A DNA stretch of 47,153 bases from Acidimicrobiales bacterium. GTDB taxonomy: Bacteria > Actinomycetota > Acidimicrobiia > Acidimicrobiales > SZUA-35. Below the pieces are notes generated by a model. That model had not been told where the DNA came from. It did not search any database and saw nothing but the letters and a program-made list of their open reading frames with translations. The stretch spans positions 14,271 to 61,423 of the forward strand of contig JAHDCV010000012.1 in the NCBI GenBank assembly GCA_020629695.1, given 5' to 3'. Both the position numbers and the translations under genes were made by a program. This document shows, in pieces, positions 29,353 to 39,146 of the stretch. Each line of letters starts with the position of its first letter. The stretch's first letter is position 1.

Positions 29353-30738
29353 ATGAGCTCCATGGATGACGGCGGGCAGCGGCGATCGATGCGGGTACCC
29401 CCGCACAACATCGACGCGGAAGAGGCCGTGCTCGGCGCGCTGATGTTGAGCCGCGAGGCGATGGCCGACGTCATCGAGGTGCTCGAACCGGAGCACTTCT
29501 ACCGGCCGGCCCATGGACACGTCTACGAGGCGATCCTGAGCCTCTACGGCAGCGGTCAGCCGGTCGATCCGGTGACGGTCGCGGAGGAGCTGACCCGAGC
29601 GGGCCTGCTCGAAGCGGTCGGGGGCGGCGCGATCCTGCTCGACCTGCAAGCGGCGACGCCGGCCATCTCGAACGCCACGCACTACGCCCGGATCGTCGAG
29701 GAGCACGCCCTGCTCCGAAAGCTGATCATCGTCACCAACGAGATCGCCGAGATGGCCTACGACAAGCCGGAAGACGTCGTGAAGGCGGTCGATGACGCCG
29801 AAGCCCGCATGTTCGAGGTCGCGCAGCGGCGGGTCACGAACTCGACAGCGGAGATCAAGGAGCTCCTGGCGAAGAACCTCGACCGGCTCGAGATGCTCTA
29901 CGACCGGGGCGAGTCGATGACGGGTGTACCGACCGGCTACCTCGATCTCGACGATCTGCTCTCCGGCCTGCAGCCGGGGGCGTTCTACGTGGTCGGCGCC
30001 CGCCCTGCCATGGGGAAGACCGCGTTCGCTCTCGGAATGGCATCGAACGCCGCCATGCAGTCATCGAAGCCCGTGCTCGTCTTCTCGCTCGAGATGGGTC
30101 AGCTCGAGCTGTCCCAGCGGATCCTGTGTTCCGACGCCCGCGTCGATGCCGGCAAGGTGCGGACCGGCAAGCTCGATGAGTCCGATTGGGCGAAGATCAA
30201 TCACTCCGTCGGACGCCTCGCCGACGCCCCGATCTTCATCGACGACAACCCGCAGACGACGGTGATGGAGATCCGGGCCAAGGCCCGCCGCCTCCAGAGC
30301 CGCGTCGGCGGACTCGGCATGGTGGTGGTCGACTACATCCAGCTGATGACCGGCCGTTCGAACGCCGAGAGCCGGCAGGTCGAGGTCTCCGAGATCTCCC
30401 GAGGGCTCAAGATCCTCGCCCGAGAACTCGAGTGCCCAGTGGTGGCGCTGGCCCAGCTCAACCGTGGCCTGGAACAGCGCCAGGACAAGCGACCGATGCT
30501 CTCGGATCTCCGTGAATCAGGTGCGTTGGAGCAGGACGCCGATGTCGTGATGTTCCTGTACCGGGACGAGATCTACGACACGGAGTCCGAGCACAAAGGT
30601 GTCGCCGAGGTCATCGTCGCGAAACACCGGAACGGTGCAACAGCGACCGTGAAGCTCGCGTTCCTCGGTCAGTTCACTCGGTTCGAGAACATGGCCCGGA
30701 CCAACGCCGGCAGCGGCGCGCCTCGCGGCGAGTTCTGA
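29353..30738 (+). CDS. dnaB: Replicative DNA helicase DnaB
   Basis: Hexameric 5'-3' helicase of 461 residues. The N-terminal collar domain (VPPHNIDAEEAVLGALMLS, about 16-33) is followed by the linker helix and the RecA-like motor with Walker A GARPAMGKT (215-223), Walker B VVVDYIQLM and LRESGALEQDADVVMFLYR near the end. There is no intein, unlike several mycobacterial dnaB genes. The ATG at 29353 is used; a second ATG three codons later is possible. DciA encoded at 4.7-5.0 kb would be its loader. Confidence 0.97.
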   Translation: MSSMDDGGQRRSMRVPPHNIDAEEAVLGALMLSREAMADVIEVLEPEHFYRPAHGHVYEAILSLYGSGQPVDPVTVAEELTRAGLLEAVGGGAILLDLQAATPAISNATHYARIVEEHALLRKLIIVTNEIAEMAYDKPEDVVKAVDDAEARMFEVAQRRVTNSTAEIKELLAKNLDRLEMLYDRGESMTGVPTGYLDLDDLLSGLQPGAFYVVGARPAMGKTAFALGMASNAAMQSSKPVLVFSLEMGQLELSQRILCSDARVDAGKVRTGKLDESDWAKINHSVGRLADAPIFIDDNPQTTVMEIRAKARRLQSRVGGLGMVVVDYIQLMTGRSNAESRQVEVSEISRGLKILARELECPVVALAQLNRGLEQRQDKRPMLSDLRESGALEQDADVVMFLYRDEIYDTESEHKGVAEVIVAKHRNGATATVKLAFLGQFTRFENMARTNAGSGAPRGEF

Positions 30739-30742
30739 TTCG

Positions 30743-31012
30743 TCAGTCGATCTGGACGAACACGGCTGGTGGCGCATCCGCCGGCCCCGTTGCCGGAGTG
30801 GCATCGGCCTGGGCGACCACACCGATCAGTCCGAGGATCGTCGCGATGCCGAGCAGGCCGAGGAACACGAGGCCCGTCGTGCGGGACCGCTGCGGCACTG
30901 AGATGCTGATGGCGTCGGCCTGGCTGGCTGCCGGCACGACGACGGGCTGGCGCCGACGGCGACGGACCACGGTCGTGGTCGTGCGGCTGCGCTGATCGGT
31001 CATCGTGCTCAT
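30743..31012 (-). CDS. Small single-pass membrane protein, unknown
   Basis: Protein of 89 residues with a basic Thr/Arg-rich N-terminus (TTTTVVRRRRRQPVVV), one membrane segment (about 46-66, GLVFLGLLGIATILGLIGVV) and a short Ala/Pro-rich outer tail. It is convergent with dnaB, with a four-base gap between stops. A second ATG lies three codons downstream. No family was recognised. Composition and topology support a real gene, but only moderately. Confidence 0.55.
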   Translation of the reverse strand: MSTMTDQRSRTTTTVVRRRRRQPVVVPAASQADAISISVPQRSRTTGLVFLGLLGIATILGLIGVVAQADATPATGPADAPPAVFVQID

Positions 31013-31086
31013 GTACTGGTTTTCGGCATTCCGAACCCGCCGCTTGAGCCGCCGGGCGAAGTGACCCAGTGAATGGGGTGCCCGGG

Positions 31087-31296
31087 CTAGTTCAGCAGCG
31101 TCGCGATCGCCCAGATCGAGGCGACCGTGCCCAGCACGATCTGGATGACCGCACGCCCGAGGGGAGGGCGTTCGAGTTCCCCGTCGGCCACCGCAGCGGC
31201 ATCATTCGGCCGGAAGAGCGCCAGCGCAGTGCCGACGGCCAGTGCCGCACCGATCGCGAGTGTGAGCCACGGCAACAGGTCCTCACCGAGAAACAT
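31087..31296 (-). CDS. Small two-pass membrane protein, unknown
   Basis: Protein of 69 residues: two membrane segments, about 7-28 (LLPWLTLAIGAALAVGTALALF) and 48-68 (AVIQIVLGTVASIWAIATLL), joined by a short acidic loop. GGAGAGG lies five bases before the ATG. No family was recognised. The good ribosome-binding site and alternating hydrophobic pattern support it. Confidence 0.6.
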   Translation of the reverse strand: MFLGEDLLPWLTLAIGAALAVGTALALFRPNDAAAVADGELERPPLGRAVIQIVLGTVASIWAIATLLN

Positions 31297-31426
31297 TGGA
31301 ACCTCTCCGACAGATTCCTCAAGGTCGAGGCTGCCCTCGTCGATGGTAGGAGTGTCGCTGCGGGTCCGCCCACATCGACACCGGGATCCGGGCGGAGGTC
31401 GTCAACTCCCTCCACACGCATCGCCA

Positions 31427-31494
31427 TCAGGACCTCACGTCCTGATACGGCGGCTTCCGCCCGAACCCTCGGCCCCCGGAGGAAGTTCCCTCCG
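31427..31494. other. Hairpins in the 31297-31565 non-coding gap
   Basis: The 269-base gap before the Nudix gene has no convincing reading frame. It contains a perfect 7-base hairpin TCAGGAC (31427-31433) / GTCCTGA (31439-31445) and a 6-base hairpin CGGAGG (31477-31482) / CCTCCG (31489-31494). No tRNA or known small RNA could be recognised. It may hold the promoters and terminators of the flanking genes. Confidence 0.4.
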
Positions 31495-31565
31495 AGGCGA
31501 CCACGCATCGTCGTGGCTCCCGTCCGATTGGCGGCGTTCGGCCCCGCGGACCAACCTGAGCGCGC

Positions 31566-32249
31566 ATGGACGAGACCGACGAACTGATCCAGGCGGCGAC
31601 CGCCGTGCTCGTGCGCGATGGTGCGGACGACGTCGAGGTGCTGATGCTCCGTCGGAACTCGAAGGTCGCCTTCGGTGGTATGTGGGTGTTTCCAGGCGGT
31701 CGCGTCGACTCCGACGACGGGGATGGCGAGAGCGACGCCGTCGAGGTGGGTCGCCACACCGCTGCGCGGGAGATCGCCGAGGAGACCGGACTGACCGTCG
31801 CTCCCCATGCGTTGGAGTCCTGGTCGCATTGGGAGCCGCCGCTCACGAAGGAGATGGCGATGGCCGGCAAGCGTCGGCGGTATTCGACGTGGTTCTACGT
31901 GGGCGCCGCGCCGGACGTCGAGGTCGCCGTCGACGGCGGTGAGATCCTCGAGCACCAGTGGTGGTCGGCGGCCGAGGCGCTCCGCCGGTTCGCTGCACGG
32001 GAGATCGAGATCGTCCCGCCAACGTGGATCACGTTGCACGAGCTGGCGGGGTATCCGTCGGTGGCCGAGGCTCTGGCCGCCGCCGCCGTTCGAACGCCTC
32101 CGATGTTCCACACCAAGCCCGTCCCGGGCGATCCGGTCACGCTCGTCTGGGACGGCGATGTCGCCTACGAGTCCGGTGACCTCGGCGCCGATGGTCCTCG
32201 CAACCGCCTCGCCATGCACCGAGATGGATGGGTCTACGACAAGCGTTGA
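31566..32249 (+). CDS. Nudix hydrolase (NUDT7/19-like)
   Basis: Protein of 227 residues with the Nudix box ending REIAEETGL (68-76). GG at 44-45 opens the box, and about ten extra residues lie between it and the REUXEE part, an insertion typical of the NUDT7/NUDT19 CoA- or acyl-CoA-diphosphatase branch. The N-terminus AATAVLVRDGADDVEVLMLRR and the lead GGMWVFPGGRV fit that branch. It would hydrolyse a nucleoside diphosphate linked to another group; the substrate is unknown. This is not the usual short MutT form. Confidence 0.87.
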   Translation: MDETDELIQAATAVLVRDGADDVEVLMLRRNSKVAFGGMWVFPGGRVDSDDGDGESDAVEVGRHTAAREIAEETGLTVAPHALESWSHWEPPLTKEMAMAGKRRRYSTWFYVGAAPDVEVAVDGGEILEHQWWSAAEALRRFAAREIEIVPPTWITLHELAGYPSVAEALAAAAVRTPPMFHTKPVPGDPVTLVWDGDVAYESGDLGADGPRNRLAMHRDGWVYDKR

Positions 32250-32252
32250 CGC

Positions 32253-32504
32253 TCAGGCGGCGATGAGCGGCTCGTCCGCCCCGTCGCGGAGGTCGAGCGT
32301 GAGGGTGTCGGGCGCCTCGATCCGCTCGACGGCAACGACGTCGGCGGTGCGATACGAAGCCACCCGGACCGACCATGAGTCGATGGTCCGCTTCGACGAG
32401 CCGACCATGAAGAACGTGGTCATGGGGCCCTCGGGTTGGTAGGCGTCGGCATCGGCCACCGTCACCGTGCGTCCGCCACTCAGTTGCACCTTGAACATCG
32501 TCAT
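32253..32504 (-). CDS. Hypothetical small protein
   Basis: Protein of 83 residues, convergent with the Nudix gene (three-base gap). It is predicted to be mostly beta strands: FKVQLSGGRTVTVADADAYQ, MTTFFMVGSSKR, SWSVRVASYRTADVVAVERI, ending in an acidic tail. It has no signal peptide or membrane segment. A purine-rich GAGGAGGAGACGACG sequence precedes the ATG. No family was recognised. Confidence 0.6.
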   Translation of the reverse strand: MTMFKVQLSGGRTVTVADADAYQPEGPMTTFFMVGSSKRTIDSWSVRVASYRTADVVAVERIEAPDTLTLDLRDGADEPLIAA

Positions 32505-32589
32505 CGTCGTCTCCTCCTCGATCGGCCTGGGGACATGTTGTCGGCGGGGTGTGACAGCCGTTCGGTTCGCTGGCGCTCACCTCACTCCC

Positions 32590-32617
32590 GCAGTTGCTCG
32601 CTGACGCTCGCAACTGC
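32590..32617. terminator. Hairpin upstream of the alpha-galactosidase gene
   Basis: Perfect 8-base arms GCAGTTGC (32590-32597) and GCAACTGC (32610-32617) with a 12-base loop. The loop TCGCTGACGCTC resembles TCGCTGGCGCTC about 30 bases upstream. It may be a terminator or a REP-like element. The rest of the 32505-32727 gap shows only a possible -10 TACGAT (32679-32684) and the ribosome-binding site GGAGGA (32715-32720) for the next gene. Confidence 0.5.
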
Positions 32618-32727
32618 CGCGCATGTGGCGTGGCGTCCAGCTCCGAACTGCCCCGTCCACGTCGACCGTCGGGGCTCTACGATGCTCGCCGCGCCGTTGT
32701 GGCGTCGTGATCTCGGAGGAGCTCGAC

Positions 32728-34857
32728 ATGGCTGAGCATCTGTTGTTGCACGGCAAGACCACCTCGGTCTTGATCGCCCACGGCGACGGTGCCCCGTCGG
32801 TCGTGTACTGGGGAGCCAAGATCCCCGACACCGACGCCGATGCGGTCGCCGCGGCCCTTCATCGACCGTTGGCCCACGCCTCGATCGACGTCGAGGCACC
32901 GGTGGCGTTGATCCCGGAGTTGGGGAGTGGCTTCTTCGGTTCGCCGGGCATCAAGGGAGCGCGCCCGGGAGGTGGTGCCTGGGCCCCACGCTTTCGCTCG
33001 GTCGGCGAACCCGAGGTCGGCGAGGACCACGTCCTGCTCCGCTGTGCCGACGACGTCGCCGGTCTCGCCTACGCCATCGAGCTCTGGCTGGAGCCCGGGC
33101 GTGATGTGCTCGCCTTCCGGGTGACCCTCACCAACACCGCCGATGCGCCGTACTCGCTCGGTCGCCTGTCGCTCTCGCTGCCGCTGCCGACGCGGGCCAA
33201 TGAGATCCTCGACTTCACCGGTCGGTGGTGCGATGAGTTCCACCCCCGTCGCACCGCGTGGGAGGCGGGCGCGGTCATCAACGAGAACCGTCGCGGTCGA
33301 AGCTCGCATGATCACGTGGCGGTCTTGTTCGCCGGCACGGAGGGATTCGACGAGAATCACGGCGAGGTCTGGGGATTCCACCTCGGTTGGTCGGGCAACT
33401 CCCGGCTGGTCGCCGAGCGTCTCTCGGATGGACGCCGCTACCTGCAGGCCGGTGAGCTGCTGTTCCCCGGAGAGGTCGAGCTGGCTCCCGGCGAGGAGAT
33501 CACCTCCCCGTGGCTCTATGGCGTGCACAGTGTGCGCGGGCTCGGCGAGGCCTCGCGCGGCTTCCACCGCTACCTCCGCGACCGGGACTCACATCCCTCG
33601 CCGGACGACCTGCGCAAGGTCTTGTTGAACACGTGGGAGGCCGTGTACTTCAAGCACGACGTCCCGACGCTCAAGCGACTCGCCGACGTCGCCGCCGAGG
33701 TCGGCGCCGAGCGGTTCGTGCTCGACGACGGTTGGTTCCCGAACCGCAACGACGACACCGGTGGCCTCGGTGACTGGTGGGTCGATCCCACCAAGTATCC
33801 GAACGGGCTCGACGAGTTGGTCGACCACGTGGTCGGGCTCGGCCTCGAGTTCGGCCTGTGGTTCGAACCGGAGATGGTCAATCCGGACTCCGAGCTCTAC
33901 CGAGCCCATCCCGAGTGGGTGCTCCAGGACCCCGCCTATCCGGAGATCCTGGGTCGCAACCAGCTGGTCCTGAACCTCGCGAACGACGACGCGTACGCCT
34001 ATGTGCTCGAGCACCTCGACCGGATGCTGACCGATCACGCGATCGGCTACGTGAAGTGGGACATGAACCGCGACCACGTCCAGCCGGTGCACGCCGGGCG
34101 GGCCGGCACCCGGGCCCAGACCCTCGCCCTCTACCGGTTGCTCGGCGAGCTCACGACCCGCCATCCCGACGTCGAGTTCGAGTCATGTTCGTCTGGTGGT
34201 GGTCGGGCCGACTTCGAGATCCTCCGCTACACGAAGCGCATCTGGACCTCCGACTGCAACGACGCGCTGGAGCGTCAACGCATCCAGCGTGGGTTCTCGA
34301 TGCTCTTCCCGCCGGAGTTGATGGGTGCCCACGTCGGTCCGCACCAGTCGCACACCACGCGACGCACCCACGGCCTCGGGTTTCGTGGCGCGATCGCCTT
34401 CATGGGTCATCTCGGGATCGAGTGGAATCTGCTCGACGCAACCGAGGCTGAACGCAAGCAGGTGGCCGAGCTGGTCGCCCTCCACAAGCAGTTCCGCCCG
34501 CTGCTCCACACCGGCGATCTCGTGCGTCTCGATTCCCTCGACGACGCCACCCTCACCCAGGGGGTGGTGTCGGAAGACAAGCGGGAGGGGCTCTTCGTCT
34601 ACGCCCGCATCGACACCGCCCGGTCCTCGATCCCCGACCCGGTCCAGTTCGCCCACCTCGATCCCGACGCCCGCTACCAGGCCAGGATTCTCGGGTTGCC
34701 GGGACCTGGCGGTGAGTTCGGCCGGACGAAGCCCCAGTGGATGCAGGAGCCGAGCGGAGTGACGCTGAGCGGCCGAGCCCTCATGCGGGCGGGGTTGCAG
34801 CCGCCGGTGCTCGACCCCGAATCGGCGTTGCTGTTCCACCTGACCGTCGTCGACTGA
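32728..34857 (+). CDS. Alpha-galactosidase, glycoside hydrolase family 36
   Basis: Retaining alpha-galactosidase of 709 residues. An N-terminal beta-sandwich domain (about 1-300) precedes the catalytic barrel. The predicted nucleophile is Asp445 in YVKWDMNRD. The GH36 block SCSSGGGRADFEIL follows, and the probable acid/base Asp509 lies in RIWTSDCND. ERFVLDDGWFPNRNDD and LGLEFGLWFEPEMVNPDSELY are also family-typical. The ATG at 32728 has GGAGGA seven bases before it. There is no signal peptide, so it is cytoplasmic. No sugar transporter or regulator gene lies next to it. Confidence 0.92.
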   Translation: MAEHLLLHGKTTSVLIAHGDGAPSVVYWGAKIPDTDADAVAAALHRPLAHASIDVEAPVALIPELGSGFFGSPGIKGARPGGGAWAPRFRSVGEPEVGEDHVLLRCADDVAGLAYAIELWLEPGRDVLAFRVTLTNTADAPYSLGRLSLSLPLPTRANEILDFTGRWCDEFHPRRTAWEAGAVINENRRGRSSHDHVAVLFAGTEGFDENHGEVWGFHLGWSGNSRLVAERLSDGRRYLQAGELLFPGEVELAPGEEITSPWLYGVHSVRGLGEASRGFHRYLRDRDSHPSPDDLRKVLLNTWEAVYFKHDVPTLKRLADVAAEVGAERFVLDDGWFPNRNDDTGGLGDWWVDPTKYPNGLDELVDHVVGLGLEFGLWFEPEMVNPDSELYRAHPEWVLQDPAYPEILGRNQLVLNLANDDAYAYVLEHLDRMLTDHAIGYVKWDMNRDHVQPVHAGRAGTRAQTLALYRLLGELTTRHPDVEFESCSSGGGRADFEILRYTKRIWTSDCNDALERQRIQRGFSMLFPPELMGAHVGPHQSHTTRRTHGLGFRGAIAFMGHLGIEWNLLDATEAERKQVAELVALHKQFRPLLHTGDLVRLDSLDDATLTQGVVSEDKREGLFVYARIDTARSSIPDPVQFAHLDPDARYQARILGLPGPGGEFGRTKPQWMQEPSGVTLSGRALMRAGLQPPVLDPESALLFHLTVVD

Positions 34858-34882
34858 GCCGATCGACCCACGGGCGGGACAT

Positions 34883-34904
34883 GCCGAGTCGTCGGCGGCT
34901 CGGC
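34883..34904 (+). terminator. Hairpin after the alpha-galactosidase gene
   Basis: GCCGAGTCG pairs with CGGCTCGGC around a TCGG loop (one U-G pair), 26 bases after the stop codon. It also lies near the end of the opposing gene at 34967. Confidence 0.55.
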
Positions 34905-34966
34905 GAGGACCTGGCTGACCGGTACGGCGACGGGTCGGAACCGCCTCGTCGAAGCCGAGGGCTGAC

Positions 34967-35365
34967 CTACGGCGAGACGCGGGTGACCCGGCGTTCGGTC
35001 GTCGGATCGCCCGAATACTCGGTGATCCCGACGATCCGATCGGCGCGGCACTGGAGATGGAAGGCGGTCTCGTAGGCCGCGATCACTCCGTCCTGCTCCA
35101 CCTCGACGGCGATCACCACGAAGGCCCGCTCGCGGGCACCGAGCAGCTCGGCGGTGTCGACCGAGCGGATCTGCACGCCGTCGGCGGGCGGAGCGAACAG
35201 CCCGTCGAGCACGTCCTCGACGCCCCGGCGTAGACGGACCGGCTCGTCGAGTCCGGGGGCCGACGCCACCACCTCGTCGGCGAGGAGCGGCCGCAACGTC
35301 GCGACCGACCCGGTCGTGAGGGCGATGGCGAAGCGCTCCGCCAGGTCGGCGGTCGTGGTGTCCAC
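34967..35365 (-). CDS. NTF2/SnoaL-like small protein
   Basis: Protein of 132 residues from the GTG at 35365 (VDTTTADLAERFAIALTTGS). The start helices, then LRPLLADEVVASAPGLDEPVRL, RGVEDVLDGLF and paired strands ERAFVVIAVEVEQDGVIAAY / ETAFHLQCRADRIVGITEY follow the cone-shaped NTF2-like fold. Such proteins bind or isomerise small hydrophobic ligands or act as scaffolds. No catalytic residue can be assigned. The frame reads further upstream to 35518, but that part is Arg-rich shadow. Confidence 0.7.
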   Translation of the reverse strand: MDTTTADLAERFAIALTTGSVATLRPLLADEVVASAPGLDEPVRLRRGVEDVLDGLFAPPADGVQIRSVDTAELLGARERAFVVIAVEVEQDGVIAAYETAFHLQCRADRIVGITEYSGDPTTERRVTRVSP

Positions 35366-35514
35366 GGTGTCGCCACGATCGGTCGTCCGGCGGGTGATGC
35401 CGAATCGTCGAGTCCCACCGCGGCCCGTGGCCCGGCGAGGGCGCCCGCCGACGGGGAGGGGACCCGTCGTGGAGCGCCCCCGCAGGGTCGCCGAGAGGGG
35501 GAACGAGACGGCCC

Positions 35515-36764
35515 TCATGCCCGCAACGCCTCGGTCGGGGCGAGCCGGGCGGCCCGCATGGCGGGGTAGAGGCCGGCGATCGCACCGATCAGGATCGCGG
35601 CGACGAATCCACCGAGCGATGCCTCGATCGGGATGATCACCCGCCAGCCCTGGGTGGTGGCATAGACGTACGTCGCAGCCATGCCGAGGGCCACGCCGGC
35701 GAGCCCGCCGAGCACGGACAGGATCACCGCCTCGGTCAGGAACTGTCGGCGGATGTGGGCCCGGGTCGCCCCGAGGGCCCGACGGAGACCGATCTCGCCC
35801 CGCCGCTCGATGACGGCGATGACCATGACGTTGGCGATCCCGATGCCGCCGACGAGCAGCGCCACGGCGCCGAGGCCGAGGAACAGGGTCGTCAGGGCGT
35901 CGTCCGCCGCAGCCTGCGCCTCGAGGGCGTCGGACGGTCGGCTCACGGTGACCTCCTCCGGGTTCTCCGGGTCGGCCGTGCCGGGGATGGCGTCGCGGGT
36001 CGTGTCGATCGCGCCGTCGTCCACCCGGACGTAGATCGCCGCCGGGTCGTCGTCGGCGTCGTAGAACGTCTGGGCGGCATCCACGTCGATCAGGACCGAG
36101 CGGTCGAGGTCGGCGGCGAGGGGGAAGGGGTCGAGGATGCCGACGACCTCGACGAGGTCGTCGCCGATCACCACGTGCTGGCCTCCGTCCACGTTCCGGA
36201 CGCCGAGGCGTTCGGCGGCCACGGAGCCGAGGACGGCCGTCGGATACCCGTCGGCGGTCTCGTCGAGGTAGACGCCGTCGGCGAGCGACCCGTTGAGTGT
36301 GTCGACGAGGTCGTCGTCGGCCGCCATGACTCGCAGACCGCCCGTCTCACCCTCGTCGATGAACTCGTTGCGGTACACGTCGGCGTCGACGCTCCAGACG
36401 GCGCTCGTCTGCGACACGGTGTCGAGTCGGGCGATGGTGTCGGGTGCCGCAGCCGGCAGAGCCGAGTCGCCGGCGCCGATGCCCTGGCCGGTCTCCACGG
36501 TCAGCAGGTTCGTGCCCAGCGCCGAGATCTCGTCGAGCAGCGCCGACTTCGACGACTCGCTCAGGCCGAGCACGCCCACGAGGGCGGCGATGCCGATCGA
36601 GACGCCGAGGGCCGAGAGCACGGTGCGCATGCGCCGGGCCCGGGGCCCGGAGGCTCCGACCCGGAGCACGTCGCCGGCTCGGAGCTTGCTGCCGCCGCCG
36701 TCGGTCGAGAGGTCGGGGAGCGTGACCGCCTCGTCCGACACCGGGGTCGGTGGGGTGATCGTGG

Positions 36765-36768
<4 letters not shown>
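35515..36768 (-). CDS. MacB-type ABC transporter permease
   Basis: FtsX/MacB-family permease of 417 residues. An N-terminal cytoplasmic stretch leads to the first membrane segment (about 48-68, TVLSALGVSIGIAALVGVLGL). A long outer MacB_PCD-type domain runs to about 280. Three closing membrane segments follow (LFLGLGAVALLVGGIGIANVM, AVILSVLGGLAGVALGMAATY, GGFVAAILIGAIAGLYP), with the conserved IERRGEIGLRRALGATRAHI between them. Its start overlaps the ATPase stop by four bases. It is the last gene of the lipoprotein-adaptor-ATPase-permease operon. Confidence 0.93.
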
Positions 36769-37492
<724 letters not shown>

Positions 37493-37496
<4 letters not shown>

Positions 37497-39145
37497 GACG
37501 GCACCACCACCGGTGTGCCCGGCTCGATGCCGGTGACCTCGACGTCGCCGTCGGCGAACATGCCCGGCTCGACCGGCACGAACTGGGTCGTCCCGTCGGC
37601 GAAGGGGACCTCGACGACGTAGGTGCCGTCGCCGAGCGAGATGAGCGCCGAGGCGGGCACGATCGTCGCACCGGCCGCGAGGTCCTCGACGATCTGGATG
37701 TCGACGTCGAGCTCGTTGCTCGTGGCGTAGGCCTCGGGCAGCTCGCCGACGGTGATCTCGACCGCCAGGGTGGGCTCGGCGGTCGGATCCATCGGGTCGA
37801 CGCTCGACGACGTCGCGACGTCGGTGACCTCGCCGGGCACGGTCGACCCGTCGGGGAGCTCGACGTCGACGATCGTGCCGAGCGCCAGCTTGTCCTGTTC
37901 GGCGACGTCGATCTCGGTCGAGACGATCCGGCCGATCGCGCCGTCGGTCGTCGAGAAGAACTCGCTGCCGGAGGCCGTCATGTCGGCATCGTGGGTGGTG
38001 ATCGTCCCGACGGTGATCGGTCCGTCGGCGGCCACGATCCAGAGGTCGTCGAGGTCGATGCCACCGTCGGCGTCGAACTCGTCGTACCGATCGGCCAGGT
38101 CGTCCTCCCAGTCCTCGATCGCCTCGGCGGTGGCGGCTTCGAACTCGTCATCGACCTCGAGATCGCCACCGGCGTCGTAGCCGAGGTCGCTGAGCATCTG
38201 CTCGACCACGGCGATGTCGTCGCCGTCTGCGATGCCGTCGACCAGGTCCCGGTCGAACTCGGCCGGGTCCTCGACGAGGAGTGCGATCACCGGCTGCTCG
38301 TCGACCGTGTAGACGACGTCACCCGATCGGATCTCGCTGCCGGCGGTGACGACGACGTCGATCTCACCGTCATGGGCCGTGTGTCCCGTAGCGACGCTCG
38401 AGCCGAGGGTCAGGGTGACGAGCGGGGCACCGGTGGCGACCCGGTCGCCGCGCTCGACCGACGCGTCCGTCACGAGGCTCGGGCCCGGCACGACGACGAC
38501 ATCGGTGGGCTGCACCACGCCGGTCTCGGCGACGCCGAGCTCGGCCTGCCAGGCCTCGACCGCCTCGGCCGTGGCCGAGTCGAACACGCCGTCGACGACG
38601 AAGCCCGTGTCGATCTCGTTGCCGTCGTCGTCGAGCGACGTGTGATGACCGAGTGCGGCGAGGTTCGCCTCGAGGATGGCGACGTCGTCGCCGGTGTCTC
38701 CTTCAGCGAGCGGTCGATACAGCCCGAGGTCGCCGTAGAAGACGGTGGTCGGTACGGCGTCGAGCTCGTAGGCGACGTCTCCGCGGGTGACCGTGCTGCC
38801 GGTCGGCACGATCTCCGTCACGAGGCCGGCGTTCGCCGCAGTCAGCGTCTGCTGGTCGGCCCAGGTGAGCGTGCCGTCGAGCTCGGAGAACTCGACGAGG
38901 TCCGAAACCGTGGCCTCGACGGCCCGGAGGGTGACGGGTTCGGCGGTGGCGTCGTCGCCGTCGCCGCTGGTGGTCACGAGGACGCCGGCGGCGGCGCCGA
39001 CGGCGAGGAGGACGGCGCCGGCGATCAGCCAGGGGCGACGGTTGCGGCCGTTGGTGCCGGTCGTGTCGGCGGGCGGGGTGGTCGGCACCGGAGCGGACGT
39101 GTCCGGTGCGGCATCGGGGGTGGTGTCGTTGGTGAGCACGGGCAT
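37493..39145 (-). CDS. HlyD/MacA-like adaptor with two peptidoglycan-binding-like segments
   Basis: Membrane-anchored protein of 550 residues starting MPVLTNDTTPD. A Thr/Pro-rich N-terminus precedes one membrane segment (about 39-58). The first lipoyl/barrel half follows (GTLTWADQQTLTAANAGLVT, 91-110). A PG_binding_1-like unit lies at about 147-210 (GDTGDDVAILEANLAALGHH, FDSATAEAVEAWQAELG), and a second, very acidic one at about 302-372 (GDDIAVVEQMLSDLGYD, FEAATAEAIEDWEDDL). The C-terminal half carries the beta-barrel and membrane-proximal strands (VVVPSxx-type end GTPVVVPS). It probably couples the ABC transporter to the cell wall. It begins one base after the lipoprotein stop. Confidence 0.86.
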
Positions 39146-39146
39146 G

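Noticed and set aside
29353-30738. Possible intein in dnaB
   Set aside because: The Walker A region and flanking motor sequence are continuous and the protein has the normal length of about 460 residues.
31297-31565. Possible tRNA or SRP RNA
   Set aside because: No cloverleaf with TTCRA arm and no SRP GGAAGC-type loop was found on either strand.
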